Positions 34,038-41,876 of a DNA stretch of 64,000 nucleotides are shown here, piece after piece. Each line of letters begins with the position of its first letter. The stretch's first letter is position 1. A program made the translations under genes and the position numbers. This DNA is from Blastococcus aggregatus (GTDB lineage: Bacteria; Actinomycetota; Actinomycetes; Mycobacteriales; Geodermatophilaceae). Location: NCBI RefSeq assembly GCF_900221005.1, contig NZ_OBQI01000001.1:1054001-1118000 (forward strand). The letters are read 5' to 3'. The notes below the pieces were generated by a model. That model searched no databases and was not told the DNA's origin. It saw nothing but the letters and a program-made list of their open reading frames with translations.

Positions 34038-34087
34038 GCAGGGACGGTGGAATCGCTGCGGGCGGGCAGGAAGTCGCGCCGGCCCGC

Positions 34088-34118
34088 TTGACCCTGACGC
34101 GACGTCAGGCAGTTGTCT
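34088..34118 (+). promoter_or_regulatory. MerR-type promoter of the tipA-like gene
   Basis: A -35 TTGACC (34088-34093) and a -10-like TTGTCT (34113-34118) are separated by 19 bases, the long spacer of MerR-activated promoters. The spacer contains the palindrome CTGACG-CGA-CGTCAG (34094-34108). The regulator encoded just downstream is the expected activator. Confidence 0.72.
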
Positions 34119-34146
34119 CTCCTCCAGCAGAGGAAGGGAGGACCCG

Positions 34147-34899
34147 ATGAACGTGGGCGAGGTCGCGGCGCTGGCCGGCGTCACGGTGCGCGCGCTGCAC
34201 CACTACGACCGGATCGGGCTGCTGTCGCCGTCCGGGCGCACATCGGCGGGATACCGGCAGTACGCGCCGGCCGACCTGGACCGGCTGCACTCGGTGCTGC
34301 TGTACCGCGCGCTCGGGTTCTCCCTCGAGGAGGTCGCGACCCTGCTGGACGACCCGTCCGCCGATCCCACCGAGCACCTGCGCCGCCAGCACCGGCTGCT
34401 GCTCGACCGGCGGGACCGGACGTCGGCGATGGTCGCGGCCGTCGAGAAGGAACTGGAGGCACGTGCGATGGGGATCTCCCTGACCCCGGAGGAGCGGTTC
34501 GAGGTGTTCGGCGAGCAGGACCCGGCGCAGTACGACGCGGAGGTATCGCAGCGGTGGGGCGACACCGACGCCTACGCGCAGTCGAAGCGGCGGACGGCGG
34601 CCTACGCGAAGGAGGACTGGCTGCGGATCAAGGCCGCGGCCGAGGACCTCGAGGCGCGGTTCGCCGCCGCCCTGGCCGCCGGCGTCCCGGCCGACTCCCC
34701 GCAGGCGATGGACCTGGCCGAGGAGCACCGGCAGCAGATCACCGGCACCTACTACGACTGCCCGCCGGAGATGCACGCGGCGCTGGGCCGGATGTACGTC
34801 GAGGACGAGCGGTTCGCGGCGCACCACGACGGCCGCGCGCCGGGGCTGGCGCGGTACGTGAGCACCGCCGTCCAAGCCAACGCGGTGCGCCAGGGCTGA
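34147..34899 (+). CDS. TipA-type MerR family regulator
   Basis: A 250-residue regulator. The N-terminal MerR winged helix (residues 1-70: MNVGEVAALAGVTVRALHHYDRIGLLSPSGRTSAGYRQY) is followed by the dimer coiled coil (about 75-108) and a TipAS domain (about 115-245), which in TipAL binds thiopeptide and other drugs. The Cys that captures thiopeptides is present as C205 in YYDCPPEMHAALGRMYVEDERF. An internal ATG before GISLTPEERFEVFG could give a free TipAS form, as in Streptomyces. It probably activates its own 19-bp-spacer promoter on drug binding. Confidence 0.93.
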   Translation: MNVGEVAALAGVTVRALHHYDRIGLLSPSGRTSAGYRQYAPADLDRLHSVLLYRALGFSLEEVATLLDDPSADPTEHLRRQHRLLLDRRDRTSAMVAAVEKELEARAMGISLTPEERFEVFGEQDPAQYDAEVSQRWGDTDAYAQSKRRTAAYAKEDWLRIKAAAEDLEARFAAALAAGVPADSPQAMDLAEEHRQQITGTYYDCPPEMHAALGRMYVEDERFAAHHDGRAPGLARYVSTAVQANAVRQG

Positions 34900-34983
34900 T
34901 CCCCGCCGGGGAGACCGACGTCACCACGAGCGGTCGGCGGACCACCCCCGCGGACCCGCATCCTTGTGCGGGTGGGTTGGGTG

Positions 34984-36066
34984 ATGGCACGGCTTCAGCA
35001 GCCGTGGGTGCAGCGGATGATCCGGGCGGCGCTGGCGGCCGGGCTCGCCTGGCAGGTGGCGCTGCTCCTGCCGCCGATCCTGTCCGACTACGCCTACTAC
35101 GCACCGCTCGGTGCGGTGATCGCGGTCAGCCCCACGATCGCCGACTCCGCCTCGGCCGCCTGGCGCAGCGTCGCGGCCATCCTCACCGGCTTCGGCCTGG
35201 CGGTCGGGCTCTACGAGCTCACCCACGCGGTGCCGAACGCGCTGACGGTCGCCGCGATCGTCGCGCTGGCGGTGCTGGTGGAGCAGCTGCGGCTGTGGCG
35301 GGAGCAGGCCAGCTGGGTCAGCTTCGCCGCCGTCCTCATGCTCACCGTCGGGCTGGACGACCCCGACACCTACGTGCTCCGCTACGCCGGCCTGACCCTG
35401 CTGGGTGCCGCCATCGGGGTGCTGGTCACCACCGTGCTCTTCCCGCCGCTGCAGCTGACCCACGCGGTCGAGCAGATCGCGCGGACCCGCGGCATCCTCG
35501 CGCAGCACCTCACCGACATCGCGGCCACGCTGCGCGACGGCCGGGTGCCCGACACCTCCGAGTGGACCGACCGCAACCGCCGGCTGGACCGCGCGCTGGA
35601 CCGGATGCGGTTCGCCGCGACCCGCGTCGAGCGCGCCCGCCGGGCCAACCCGCGGGCCCGGCGCTGGCAGGGCCGCGCCACGGAGATCCGCGAGGAGGCC
35701 CGCGCCGTGGACCGCGTCGCCGTCCTGGTCGACGACCTCACCTCGCTGGTCGTCGAGTTCCACCCGCACCGGCGCGGCATCGACCAGGTCGACGCCGGCA
35801 CCGGCTGGGTGCTCGCCGACACCCTCGACAGCCTGGCCGGCGTCGTCTGCACGCCGTACCACACGACCGACGGGTCCACTCCGGACGAGCGCGACGAGCA
35901 GATCGCCCGTGCGGGCGTCGCGCTGCACCGGCTGGTCACCCTGCTGCGCGAGTCGACGGTGGACGACGACGAGGGCTTCTTCGCCCTCGGCGCGGTCGCC
36001 GTCGGTGTGCGGCGCAGCCTGGCCGCGCTGCACGCGGAGGAGCCCCGCCCGGTCGTCCCCGCCTGA
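34984..36066 (+). CDS. FUSC family / aromatic-acid-exporter-like membrane protein
   Basis: A 360-residue protein. Residues about 10-165 contain five to six hydrophobic helices (MIRAALAAGLAWQVALLLPP, YYAPLGAVIAVSPTIADS..., FAAVLMLTVGLDDPDTYVLRYAGLTLLGAAIGVLVTTVLF). Residues about 170-350 are a soluble helical domain (VEQIARTRGILAQHLTDIAATLRDG...). This layout is that of the FUSC/YgaE half-size proteins linked to export of aromatic acids or phenolic compounds; the substrate is unknown. ATG at 34984 is used; GTG at 34966 would add six residues. It follows the TipA-like gene by 84 bases and converges with a methyltransferase. Confidence 0.85.
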   Translation: MARLQQPWVQRMIRAALAAGLAWQVALLLPPILSDYAYYAPLGAVIAVSPTIADSASAAWRSVAAILTGFGLAVGLYELTHAVPNALTVAAIVALAVLVEQLRLWREQASWVSFAAVLMLTVGLDDPDTYVLRYAGLTLLGAAIGVLVTTVLFPPLQLTHAVEQIARTRGILAQHLTDIAATLRDGRVPDTSEWTDRNRRLDRALDRMRFAATRVERARRANPRARRWQGRATEIREEARAVDRVAVLVDDLTSLVVEFHPHRRGIDQVDAGTGWVLADTLDSLAGVVCTPYHTTDGSTPDERDEQIARAGVALHRLVTLLRESTVDDDEGFFALGAVAVGVRRSLAALHAEEPRPVVPA

Positions 36067-36069
36067 CGC

Positions 36070-36864
36070 TCAGACCCGGATGAGCAGCTCGCCGTGCATC
36101 ATCCCGAGCCAGCCGTCGTCGGCGTCCCGCCACGCGCGCCAGGCGTCGGCCAGCGCATCGAGCTCCGCCGGTGCGGCCAGCCCGTAGGCCACCGCCTGCT
36201 CCGCGAAGGGCGACGCCGTCGCCCGCCCCGCCCACGAGTTCCCCCACCACGCGCGCTCGGCCGGCGAGGCGTAGCACCAGGAGGACGTCGTCGCGGTGAC
36301 GTCGCGCAGCCCGGCGGCGCGCGCCCAGGCCAGCAGCCGGCGGCCGGCGTCGGGCTCGGCGCCGTTGGCCCGCGCCACCCCGTAGTAGACCTCCAGCCAG
36401 CGGTCCAGGCCGGGGTTCACGGGGAACCAGGTGAACGTCGCGTAGTCCACGTCGCGGACCGCGACCAGCCCGCCGGGCCGGCAGACCCGCGCCAGCTCGC
36501 GCAGCGCGGCGACCGGGTCGGTGAGGTGCTGGAGCACCTGGTGGGCGTGGACGACGTCGAAGGACGCGTCGGGCAGGTCGAGGGCGTAGACGTCGCCGAC
36601 CGCGAAGGTCACCGGGACGCCGACGCGCTCGGCCGCGGCACGCGCCTCGTCCAGCGGATCGGGCGAGAGGTCCAGCCCGAGCACCCGGCCGGGCGCCACC
36701 CGCGCGGCGAGGTCGACGGTGATCGTGCCCGGGCCGCAGCCGACGTCGAGCAGGTCGAGGCCCGGCCGCAGCGACGGGAGCAGGTGGGGTGCGGAGTTCT
36801 CGGCCGTGCGCCAGCGGTGCGACTGCAGAACGGGCTCGGCGTGCCCGTGCGTGTAGGTGTCCAC
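36070..36864 (-). CDS. class I SAM-dependent methyltransferase
   Basis: A 264-residue methyltransferase. Motif I DLLDVGCGPGTITVDLA at residues about 37-53 binds S-adenosylmethionine. The acidic residue of motif II is in VLGLDLSPDPL, motif III is VTFAVGDVYALDLPDASFDVVHAHQVLQHL, and the post-motif is VCRPGGLVAVRDVDYATFTW. The sequence resembles ubiquinone/menaquinone-like and toxin-type methyltransferases; the acceptor is unknown. GTG at 36864 starts VDTYTHGHAEPVL, which matches the family's N-terminus better than the longer frame. It ends three bases after the convergent FUSC gene and lies downstream of glpD on the same strand. Confidence 0.9.
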   Translation of the reverse strand: MDTYTHGHAEPVLQSHRWRTAENSAPHLLPSLRPGLDLLDVGCGPGTITVDLAARVAPGRVLGLDLSPDPLDEARAAAERVGVPVTFAVGDVYALDLPDASFDVVHAHQVLQHLTDPVAALRELARVCRPGGLVAVRDVDYATFTWFPVNPGLDRWLEVYYGVARANGAEPDAGRRLLAWARAAGLRDVTATTSSWCYASPAERAWWGNSWAGRATASPFAEQAVAYGLAAPAELDALADAWRAWRDADDGWLGMMHGELLIRV

Positions 36865-36921
36865 GCCGCCAGTCCTACTCCGCCGTCCCATCCAGCGAAA
36901 CAGACTTCTCGCAGAGTGGGA

Positions 36922-38448
36922 TCAGAGCTCCTCCGCCAGCACCTGCTCCGCGACCGGCACCGCCCGCGCCCGGTCCTCCGGGACCAGCCCGAACCGGGTG
37001 CGGCGGTCCAGCAGGTCCGCCACCGTGCGCGCCCCCTCGGCGCGGACGGCGAACCGCAGCTCCCCCACCGTCTCCGGGCGCCCGGCGACCACGACGTCCG
37101 GCCCGAGCTCCTCGACCAGGGGCGCGTCCGTGCCGTAGCGGGCGACCAGCCGCGCGGGGGCGGGAAGCGCGTCCAGCGCCGGCCGGGGCGCCGCGCCGAT
37201 CAGCGGGAGCCGGGCCGTGGTCGAGCGGGCGGCGCCACCGAGCCGGGCGACGACGGCGTCCACGGTCTCCTCGGCCATGGCCCGGTAGGTCGTCAGCTTG
37301 CCGCCGACGACGGTGAGGACCGGTCCGTCCCACGACAGCAGGTGCTTGCGGGAGAGGTCGGCGGTGGCGTCACCCGGGCCGGTGCCCGCCGACTCCGGCA
37401 GCACCAGCGGGCGGTAGCCGGCGTAGGCGCCCACCAGGTCCGCGCGGGTCAGCGGCTCGGCGAGCACCTGGTTGACCGTCTCCAGCAGCTGCTGCACCTC
37501 GGCGTCGGAGGGCTGCGCGTCGTCGTCGGGGACCGGCCCCTCGACGGGCTCGTCGGTGATCCCGAGGTAGACCAGCCCGTCGGCCTGCGGCAGCGCGAAG
37601 ACGTACCGCGACCGCGATCCGGGCAGCGGCACGGTGAGCGCCGCCGACGGCGAGCCCAGCCGGTCGGCGCGCAGCACCAGGTGCGAGCCGCGCGAGGGCA
37701 CCAGCCGGATGCCGGGCGCCAGCCGGGACGCCCACACGCCGGCGGCGTTCACCACGGCCCGCGCCCGCAGGGTGAGCGCCTCGCCGTCGACGTCGGCGTG
37801 CACCTCGGCGGAGCCGAGCGCGGCCGTCGACGTGCGGTCGACGGCGGTCACCGTCGCCCCGGTCAGCACGCGGGCGCCCTGGGCGGCCGCGGTGCGGACC
37901 AGAGCCACGACCAGCCGGACGTCGTCGCTCAGCTGCCCGTCCCAGAAGACGACGCCCCCGCGCCCCGGCCGCACCGCCGGCACCAGGCGGCCGACCTCGT
38001 CGGCGTCCACCCGCCGGGTCGAGGGCAGCGAGCCGCGGCCACCCGCCACGGAGAGCCGGACCAGGTCGCCGAGCCGCCCCCCGACCGCACCGAGCGCGCT
38101 GACGTCCCGGCCCGCGGCATCGGGGATGAGGAAGGGCAGCCGGCGGACCAGGTGCGGCGCCGTCGTCCCCATGAGGACGGCGCGCTCCCGGGCGCTCTCC
38201 CGCGCCAGGCCGATCTCGCCGTGGGCCAGGTAGCGCAGCCCGCCGTGCACCAGCTTGGAGGACCAGCGGCTCGTGCCGGCGGCCAGGTCGGTGCGCTCGA
38301 GCAGCACCACCGACAGGCCGCGCGCCGCCGCATCCAGGGCCACGCCCGCGCCGGTCACCCCGCCGCCGACCACGACGACGTCGACCAGCGACCCGGCGAC
38401 CTCCTCGAGGTCCCGCCGACGCCGCTCGGGCGACAGCGCGCCGGTCAC
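36922..38448 (-). CDS. glpD: aerobic glycerol-3-phosphate dehydrogenase
   Basis: A 508-residue FAD enzyme that oxidises glycerol-3-phosphate to dihydroxyacetone phosphate at the membrane and feeds electrons to quinone. The FAD fold starts VVVVGGGVTGAGVALDAA near residue 24. The conserved GTSRWSSKLVHGGLRYL, the DGQLSDDVRLV strand, AVVNAAGVWA and KLTTYRAMAEETVD are all typical, and the C-terminal helical domain (RYGTDAPLVEELG...) is complete. GTG at 38448 leaves only 38 bases to the divergent AGPS-like gene, so the two promoters overlap. Confidence 0.93.
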   Translation of the reverse strand: MTGALSPERRRRDLEEVAGSLVDVVVVGGGVTGAGVALDAAARGLSVVLLERTDLAAGTSRWSSKLVHGGLRYLAHGEIGLARESARERAVLMGTTAPHLVRRLPFLIPDAAGRDVSALGAVGGRLGDLVRLSVAGGRGSLPSTRRVDADEVGRLVPAVRPGRGGVVFWDGQLSDDVRLVVALVRTAAAQGARVLTGATVTAVDRTSTAALGSAEVHADVDGEALTLRARAVVNAAGVWASRLAPGIRLVPSRGSHLVLRADRLGSPSAALTVPLPGSRSRYVFALPQADGLVYLGITDEPVEGPVPDDDAQPSDAEVQQLLETVNQVLAEPLTRADLVGAYAGYRPLVLPESAGTGPGDATADLSRKHLLSWDGPVLTVVGGKLTTYRAMAEETVDAVVARLGGAARSTTARLPLIGAAPRPALDALPAPARLVARYGTDAPLVEELGPDVVVAGRPETVGELRFAVRAEGARTVADLLDRRTRFGLVPEDRARAVPVAEQVLAEEL

Positions 38449-38486
38449 TGTGATCTCCCACGCACGGGCACCGGCAGACTGTAGCC

Positions 38487-40160
38487 GTGGCCGAACAGCC
38501 GGAACTGACGATCCAGGGCTGGGGTCCGTCCCCAGCCGGACATCCCGCCGACGCCGCGGGCGACCGCGCAGCCGGGCTGGAGGAGGCGCTGCCCAAGGCG
38601 GCCCGCCGGCACCTGGCCAGGGAACTGGGCTGGACGCCCCGGCGCACGCCGCCGGTGCCGGTGCCCGAGATCCGGCTGACGCCGACCCGCCTCCCCGAGC
38701 CCACCCTCGCGGCCCTCACCGCGCTGCTGGGCGAGGAGAACGTGCGCACCGACCGGGAGTCACGGCTGCTGCGTGCCGGCGGCAAGAGCTACCTGGACCT
38801 CCTGCGCCGGCGCGCGGGGGACGCCACCGACGCCCCGGACGCCGTCGTCCTGCCCGGCACGACCGAGGAGACCGCGGCGCTGCTGGCGCTGTGCAGCGTG
38901 CACGACGTCGTCGTCGTCCCGTTCGGGGGCGGCACGAGCGTCGTCGGGGGGCTGGCCGGCGTGGACCCCGACGACCGGCCGGCGGTCGCGCTGGACCTGC
39001 GGCGGATGGCCTCGGTGCAGGAGCTGGACGTGCCCTCGTCGATGGTGACCGTCGGGCCGGGCATGCGCGGGCCGCAGCTCGAGGAGGCGCTCGGCAAGGA
39101 GGGCCTCACCTTCGGCCACCTGCCGCAGAGCTGGGAGTTCGCCACCCTCGGGGGCTACGCGGCCACCCGCAGCTCGGGGCAGGCCTCCACCGGCGTCGGG
39201 CGGTTCGACGACCTGGTCGCCGGGCTCACGCTGGCCACGCCGTCCGGCGTCCTGGAGGTGGGTCATCCGCCGGCCTCGGCGGCCGGGCCCGACCTGCTCG
39301 GGCTCGCGCTGGGCTCGGAGGGGACGCTCGGCGTGATCACCGAGCTGCGGCTGCGCGTGCGCCCGAAGCCGGCGACGACGTCCTACGAGGGCTGGTCGTT
39401 CCGCACCTGGGCCGCGGGGCTCGCCGCGCTGCAGCGGCTGGCGCGGCACGACCTCCTGCCCGACGTGGTGCGCCTCTCCGACGTCGACGAGACCCGGGCC
39501 AACCTGCTCATGTCCGGCGGCACCGGCGCCCGGGTGCTGCGCGGGATGCTGCGCGCCCGCAGGCACGGCGAGGGCTGCCTGCTCGTGGTCGGCTGGGAGG
39601 GGCTGCCGGACATCGTGCGGGCGCGCACGCGGGCGGCGTCGGCGCTGCTCCGGTCGCGCGGCGGCATCCGGCTCGGGCACTCGGTCGGCGAGTCGTGGCG
39701 CAAGCACCGGTTCGGGGCGCCCTACACGCGGGACACGCTCCTGGACGCCGGGCTGATGGTGGAGACGCTGGAGACCGCGGCCACCTGGGCGGCGCTGCCC
39801 ACCGTGTACGACGCCGTCCGCCGGGCGCTGCGCGAGTCGCTCACCGCCGGCGGGCGTCGTCCCCTGGTGATGACGCACCTCTCGCACGGCTACCCGACCG
39901 GCGCCTCGCTGTACTTCACGGTGCTCGCCGACCGCGACGAGGAGCTGCCGATCCAGCAGTGGCTCAACGCCAAGCGGGCCGCGACCGACGCGCTGCTCGC
40001 CGCCGGCGGGACGCTCACCCACCACCACGCCGTCGGCGCCGACCACCGCCCCTGGCTGGAGCGGGAGATCGGGCCGCTGGGCGTCGAGGTGCTGCGGGCG
40101 GTCAAGTCGCGGCTGGACCCGAAGGGCATCTGCAACCCCGGCGTCCTGCTCCCCGACTGA
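38487..40160 (+). CDS. FAD-binding oxidase, alkyl-DHAP-synthase-like
   Basis: A 557-residue flavoprotein of the FAD_binding_4 plus FAD-oxidase_C type. The PP-loop VVPFGGGTSVVGGLAG (about residues 148-163), GHLPQSWEFATLGGYAATRSSGQASTGVGRFDDLV and LGSEGTLGVITELRLRV form the FAD domain. The C-terminus has THHHAVGADHRPWLEREIG, close to the HHHG loop of alkyldihydroxyacetonephosphate synthase. It may be an AGPS for ether lipids or a related 2-hydroxyacid oxidase; actinobacterial homologues are often annotated as AGPS. GTG at 38487 starts it 38 bases from divergent glpD, which makes DHAP, the parent compound of AGPS substrates. Confidence 0.88.
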   Translation: MAEQPELTIQGWGPSPAGHPADAAGDRAAGLEEALPKAARRHLARELGWTPRRTPPVPVPEIRLTPTRLPEPTLAALTALLGEENVRTDRESRLLRAGGKSYLDLLRRRAGDATDAPDAVVLPGTTEETAALLALCSVHDVVVVPFGGGTSVVGGLAGVDPDDRPAVALDLRRMASVQELDVPSSMVTVGPGMRGPQLEEALGKEGLTFGHLPQSWEFATLGGYAATRSSGQASTGVGRFDDLVAGLTLATPSGVLEVGHPPASAAGPDLLGLALGSEGTLGVITELRLRVRPKPATTSYEGWSFRTWAAGLAALQRLARHDLLPDVVRLSDVDETRANLLMSGGTGARVLRGMLRARRHGEGCLLVVGWEGLPDIVRARTRAASALLRSRGGIRLGHSVGESWRKHRFGAPYTRDTLLDAGLMVETLETAATWAALPTVYDAVRRALRESLTAGGRRPLVMTHLSHGYPTGASLYFTVLADRDEELPIQQWLNAKRAATDALLAAGGTLTHHHAVGADHRPWLEREIGPLGVEVLRAVKSRLDPKGICNPGVLLPD

Positions 40161-40166
40161 TCAACG

Positions 40167-40225
40167 GGCATGGGAAGCGATGCACCCGTCCTGGCGCCCA
40201 GAACAGGTGTATCGCTTCCCATGCC
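40167..40225. terminator. long inverted-repeat terminator, repeat family B (copy 2)
   Basis: Arms 40167-40194 and 40198-40225, each containing GGCATGGGAAGCGAT or its complement, pair over 28 bases with a few mismatches and a very short loop. It lies between convergent flavoprotein genes and is a close relative of the element at 22707, about 17 kb away. Confidence 0.72.
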
Positions 40226-40241
40226 GGGGTGACGGCGGGCC

Positions 40242-41687
40242 CTAGAACGCGTGGCCGAACGAGAAGACGCGGCCCGGGTCGACGGCCGCCTTCACCTGGG
40301 CCAGCCGCTCGTAGACACCGGGCGGGTAGGCCGCGGCCACCTCCTCGGGTCCGGAGACGTCACCGAGGAAGTTGACCGGCGTCCCGGCGGCCTTCCACGG
40401 CGCGAGGGCACCGAGCACCGCGCGGCCCACGGCCGGCACGACCTCGGCCAGCTCCGGCACGAACGGCCCCAGGGCCATCAGCGTGAAGGCGCCGTCCCGG
40501 CCGGCGACCGCGTTGGGCACCTTCGCCGGGCGGCCCAGCGCGCCGCCCATCAGCCGGATCTCGACCATGGCCAGCGGGATCTGCGCCTGCGGGCCGGCGA
40601 CGGCCAGCAGCGCCTCGACCCCCTCCTCGGTGAGCTCGGTGAGCCCCTGACCCTTCTCCCACGCGGGCATCGGGTCGGTCGGGTCCATGTGGATGGAGTC
40701 CATCTCGTCGGTCCGGATCGGCCCGACGAAGCCCAGCAGCACCCGGCCGGCGTCGCGCATGGGCGCGAGCAGCCGCTCGCCGTCCCCGACGTAGGTCCCG
40801 GAGTAGGCGTACCGCAGGTGGACGGCGGTCTGCCCGCGCAGCGGCGGCGGCACGAACTCCTCCTCGGGCAGCCGCAGGATGGCGATCGAGGTGCCGACCT
40901 CCTCCGGCAGCGTCGGCGCCCACCGGCGGAAGGCGTGCAGGACGGCGGCCATGTCCTCGCCGGCGAAGAAGATGCCGCCGGCGTACAGCCCGCCGACCGG
41001 CACCAGCTCGATCTCGAGCGCGGTCACGATGCCGAAGTTGCCCTTGCCGCCGCGCACCGCCCAGAAGAGCTCGGGCTCGGAGTCGGCGGACAGGGTGCGC
41101 TGCCGGCCGTCGGCGGTGACGATCTCGACCGCGCGGACGGCGTCGGCAGCGAAGCCGTGCTTCCGGCCGAGCGAGCCGACCCCGCCGCCGAGGCTGTAGC
41201 CGACGACGCCGACGTCGGAGGACGAGCCGCACAGGCCGGCGAGCCCGAACTCGGCGGCGGCCTCCATGACCCGCTTCCACTTCACGCCGGCCTCGACGCG
41301 GGCCACACGCCGCCGGGGGTCGATGGAGACGCCCTGCATCCGGCGGGTGGTGATCATCAGGGCGCCGGCAGCGTTGCGGACCGGCCCGTGGCCGGTGGCC
41401 TGGACGGCGACGCCGAGCCCGTGCGCCACGGCCCAGGAGACGGCGGCGGCGACGTCGGCGGCGCACGTGGCGCCGACCGCGACCGCCGGGGTGTGCTGCA
41501 CCGCGACGTTCCAGGTGGCGACCTCGGCGGCGAGCCCGTCGTCGCCGGCGGCGTAGACCGGGCCGTGCACCCGGCCGCGCAACCCCTCGACGTCGACGGA
41601 GGGGACGGGGGGCGCCAGGGTGGCGACGGCCGCCGCGTCCAGCAGGACGACGGGCTGCTCGGGCTCGCGGGGCGTGGGGAGAGACAT
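40242..41687 (-). CDS. BBE-type FAD-linked oxidoreductase
   Basis: A 481-residue flavoprotein of the berberine-bridge-enzyme-like family. The FAD-binding domain shows VQATGHGP, whose His (about residue 100) is the usual 8-alpha-histidyl FAD site, and GLCGSSSDVGVVGYSLGGGVG, whose Cys (about 154) could give the second, 6-S-cysteinyl bond. The C-terminal BBE segment is VNFLGDVSG...YERLAQVKAAVDPGRVFSFGHAF. Such enzymes oxidise alcohols, sugars or secondary metabolites. ATG at 41687 follows AAGGA. It is divergent from a BTAD regulator across 189 bases with SARP-like repeats, so that regulator may control it. Confidence 0.92.
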   Translation of the reverse strand: MSLPTPREPEQPVVLLDAAAVATLAPPVPSVDVEGLRGRVHGPVYAAGDDGLAAEVATWNVAVQHTPAVAVGATCAADVAAAVSWAVAHGLGVAVQATGHGPVRNAAGALMITTRRMQGVSIDPRRRVARVEAGVKWKRVMEAAAEFGLAGLCGSSSDVGVVGYSLGGGVGSLGRKHGFAADAVRAVEIVTADGRQRTLSADSEPELFWAVRGGKGNFGIVTALEIELVPVGGLYAGGIFFAGEDMAAVLHAFRRWAPTLPEEVGTSIAILRLPEEEFVPPPLRGQTAVHLRYAYSGTYVGDGERLLAPMRDAGRVLLGFVGPIRTDEMDSIHMDPTDPMPAWEKGQGLTELTEEGVEALLAVAGPQAQIPLAMVEIRLMGGALGRPAKVPNAVAGRDGAFTLMALGPFVPELAEVVPAVGRAVLGALAPWKAAGTPVNFLGDVSGPEEVAAAYPPGVYERLAQVKAAVDPGRVFSFGHAF

Positions 41688-41779
41688 GCGGGTTCCTTCT
41701 CGAGGCCGCGGTCCGAGCCGCGGATCGGGGGCGCCGCGTCGGCCGCGGCTGGAGGGACGGACGAAGGGTGGGACGCTCC

Positions 41780-41823
41780 GCTTGACCGCCGCTTGCAGCC
41801 GACTAGGACGCCGGCTTGCAGCC
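41780..41823 (+). promoter_or_regulatory. SARP-like direct repeats upstream of the BTAD regulator
   Basis: Heptamers GCTTGAC (41780), GCTTGCA (41791) and GCTTGCA (41814) are spaced 11 and 23 bases apart. The last two extend to GCTTGCAGCC. Eleven-base periodic heptamers are the known binding pattern of SARP/BTAD regulators. They lie in the gap between the BBE-type oxidase and the BTAD gene. Confidence 0.55.
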
Positions 41824-41876
41824 CGCACGCGCGCAGGGGTACCCCCGCCGTCGCGAGGCGAGGAACATCGCCGGAC

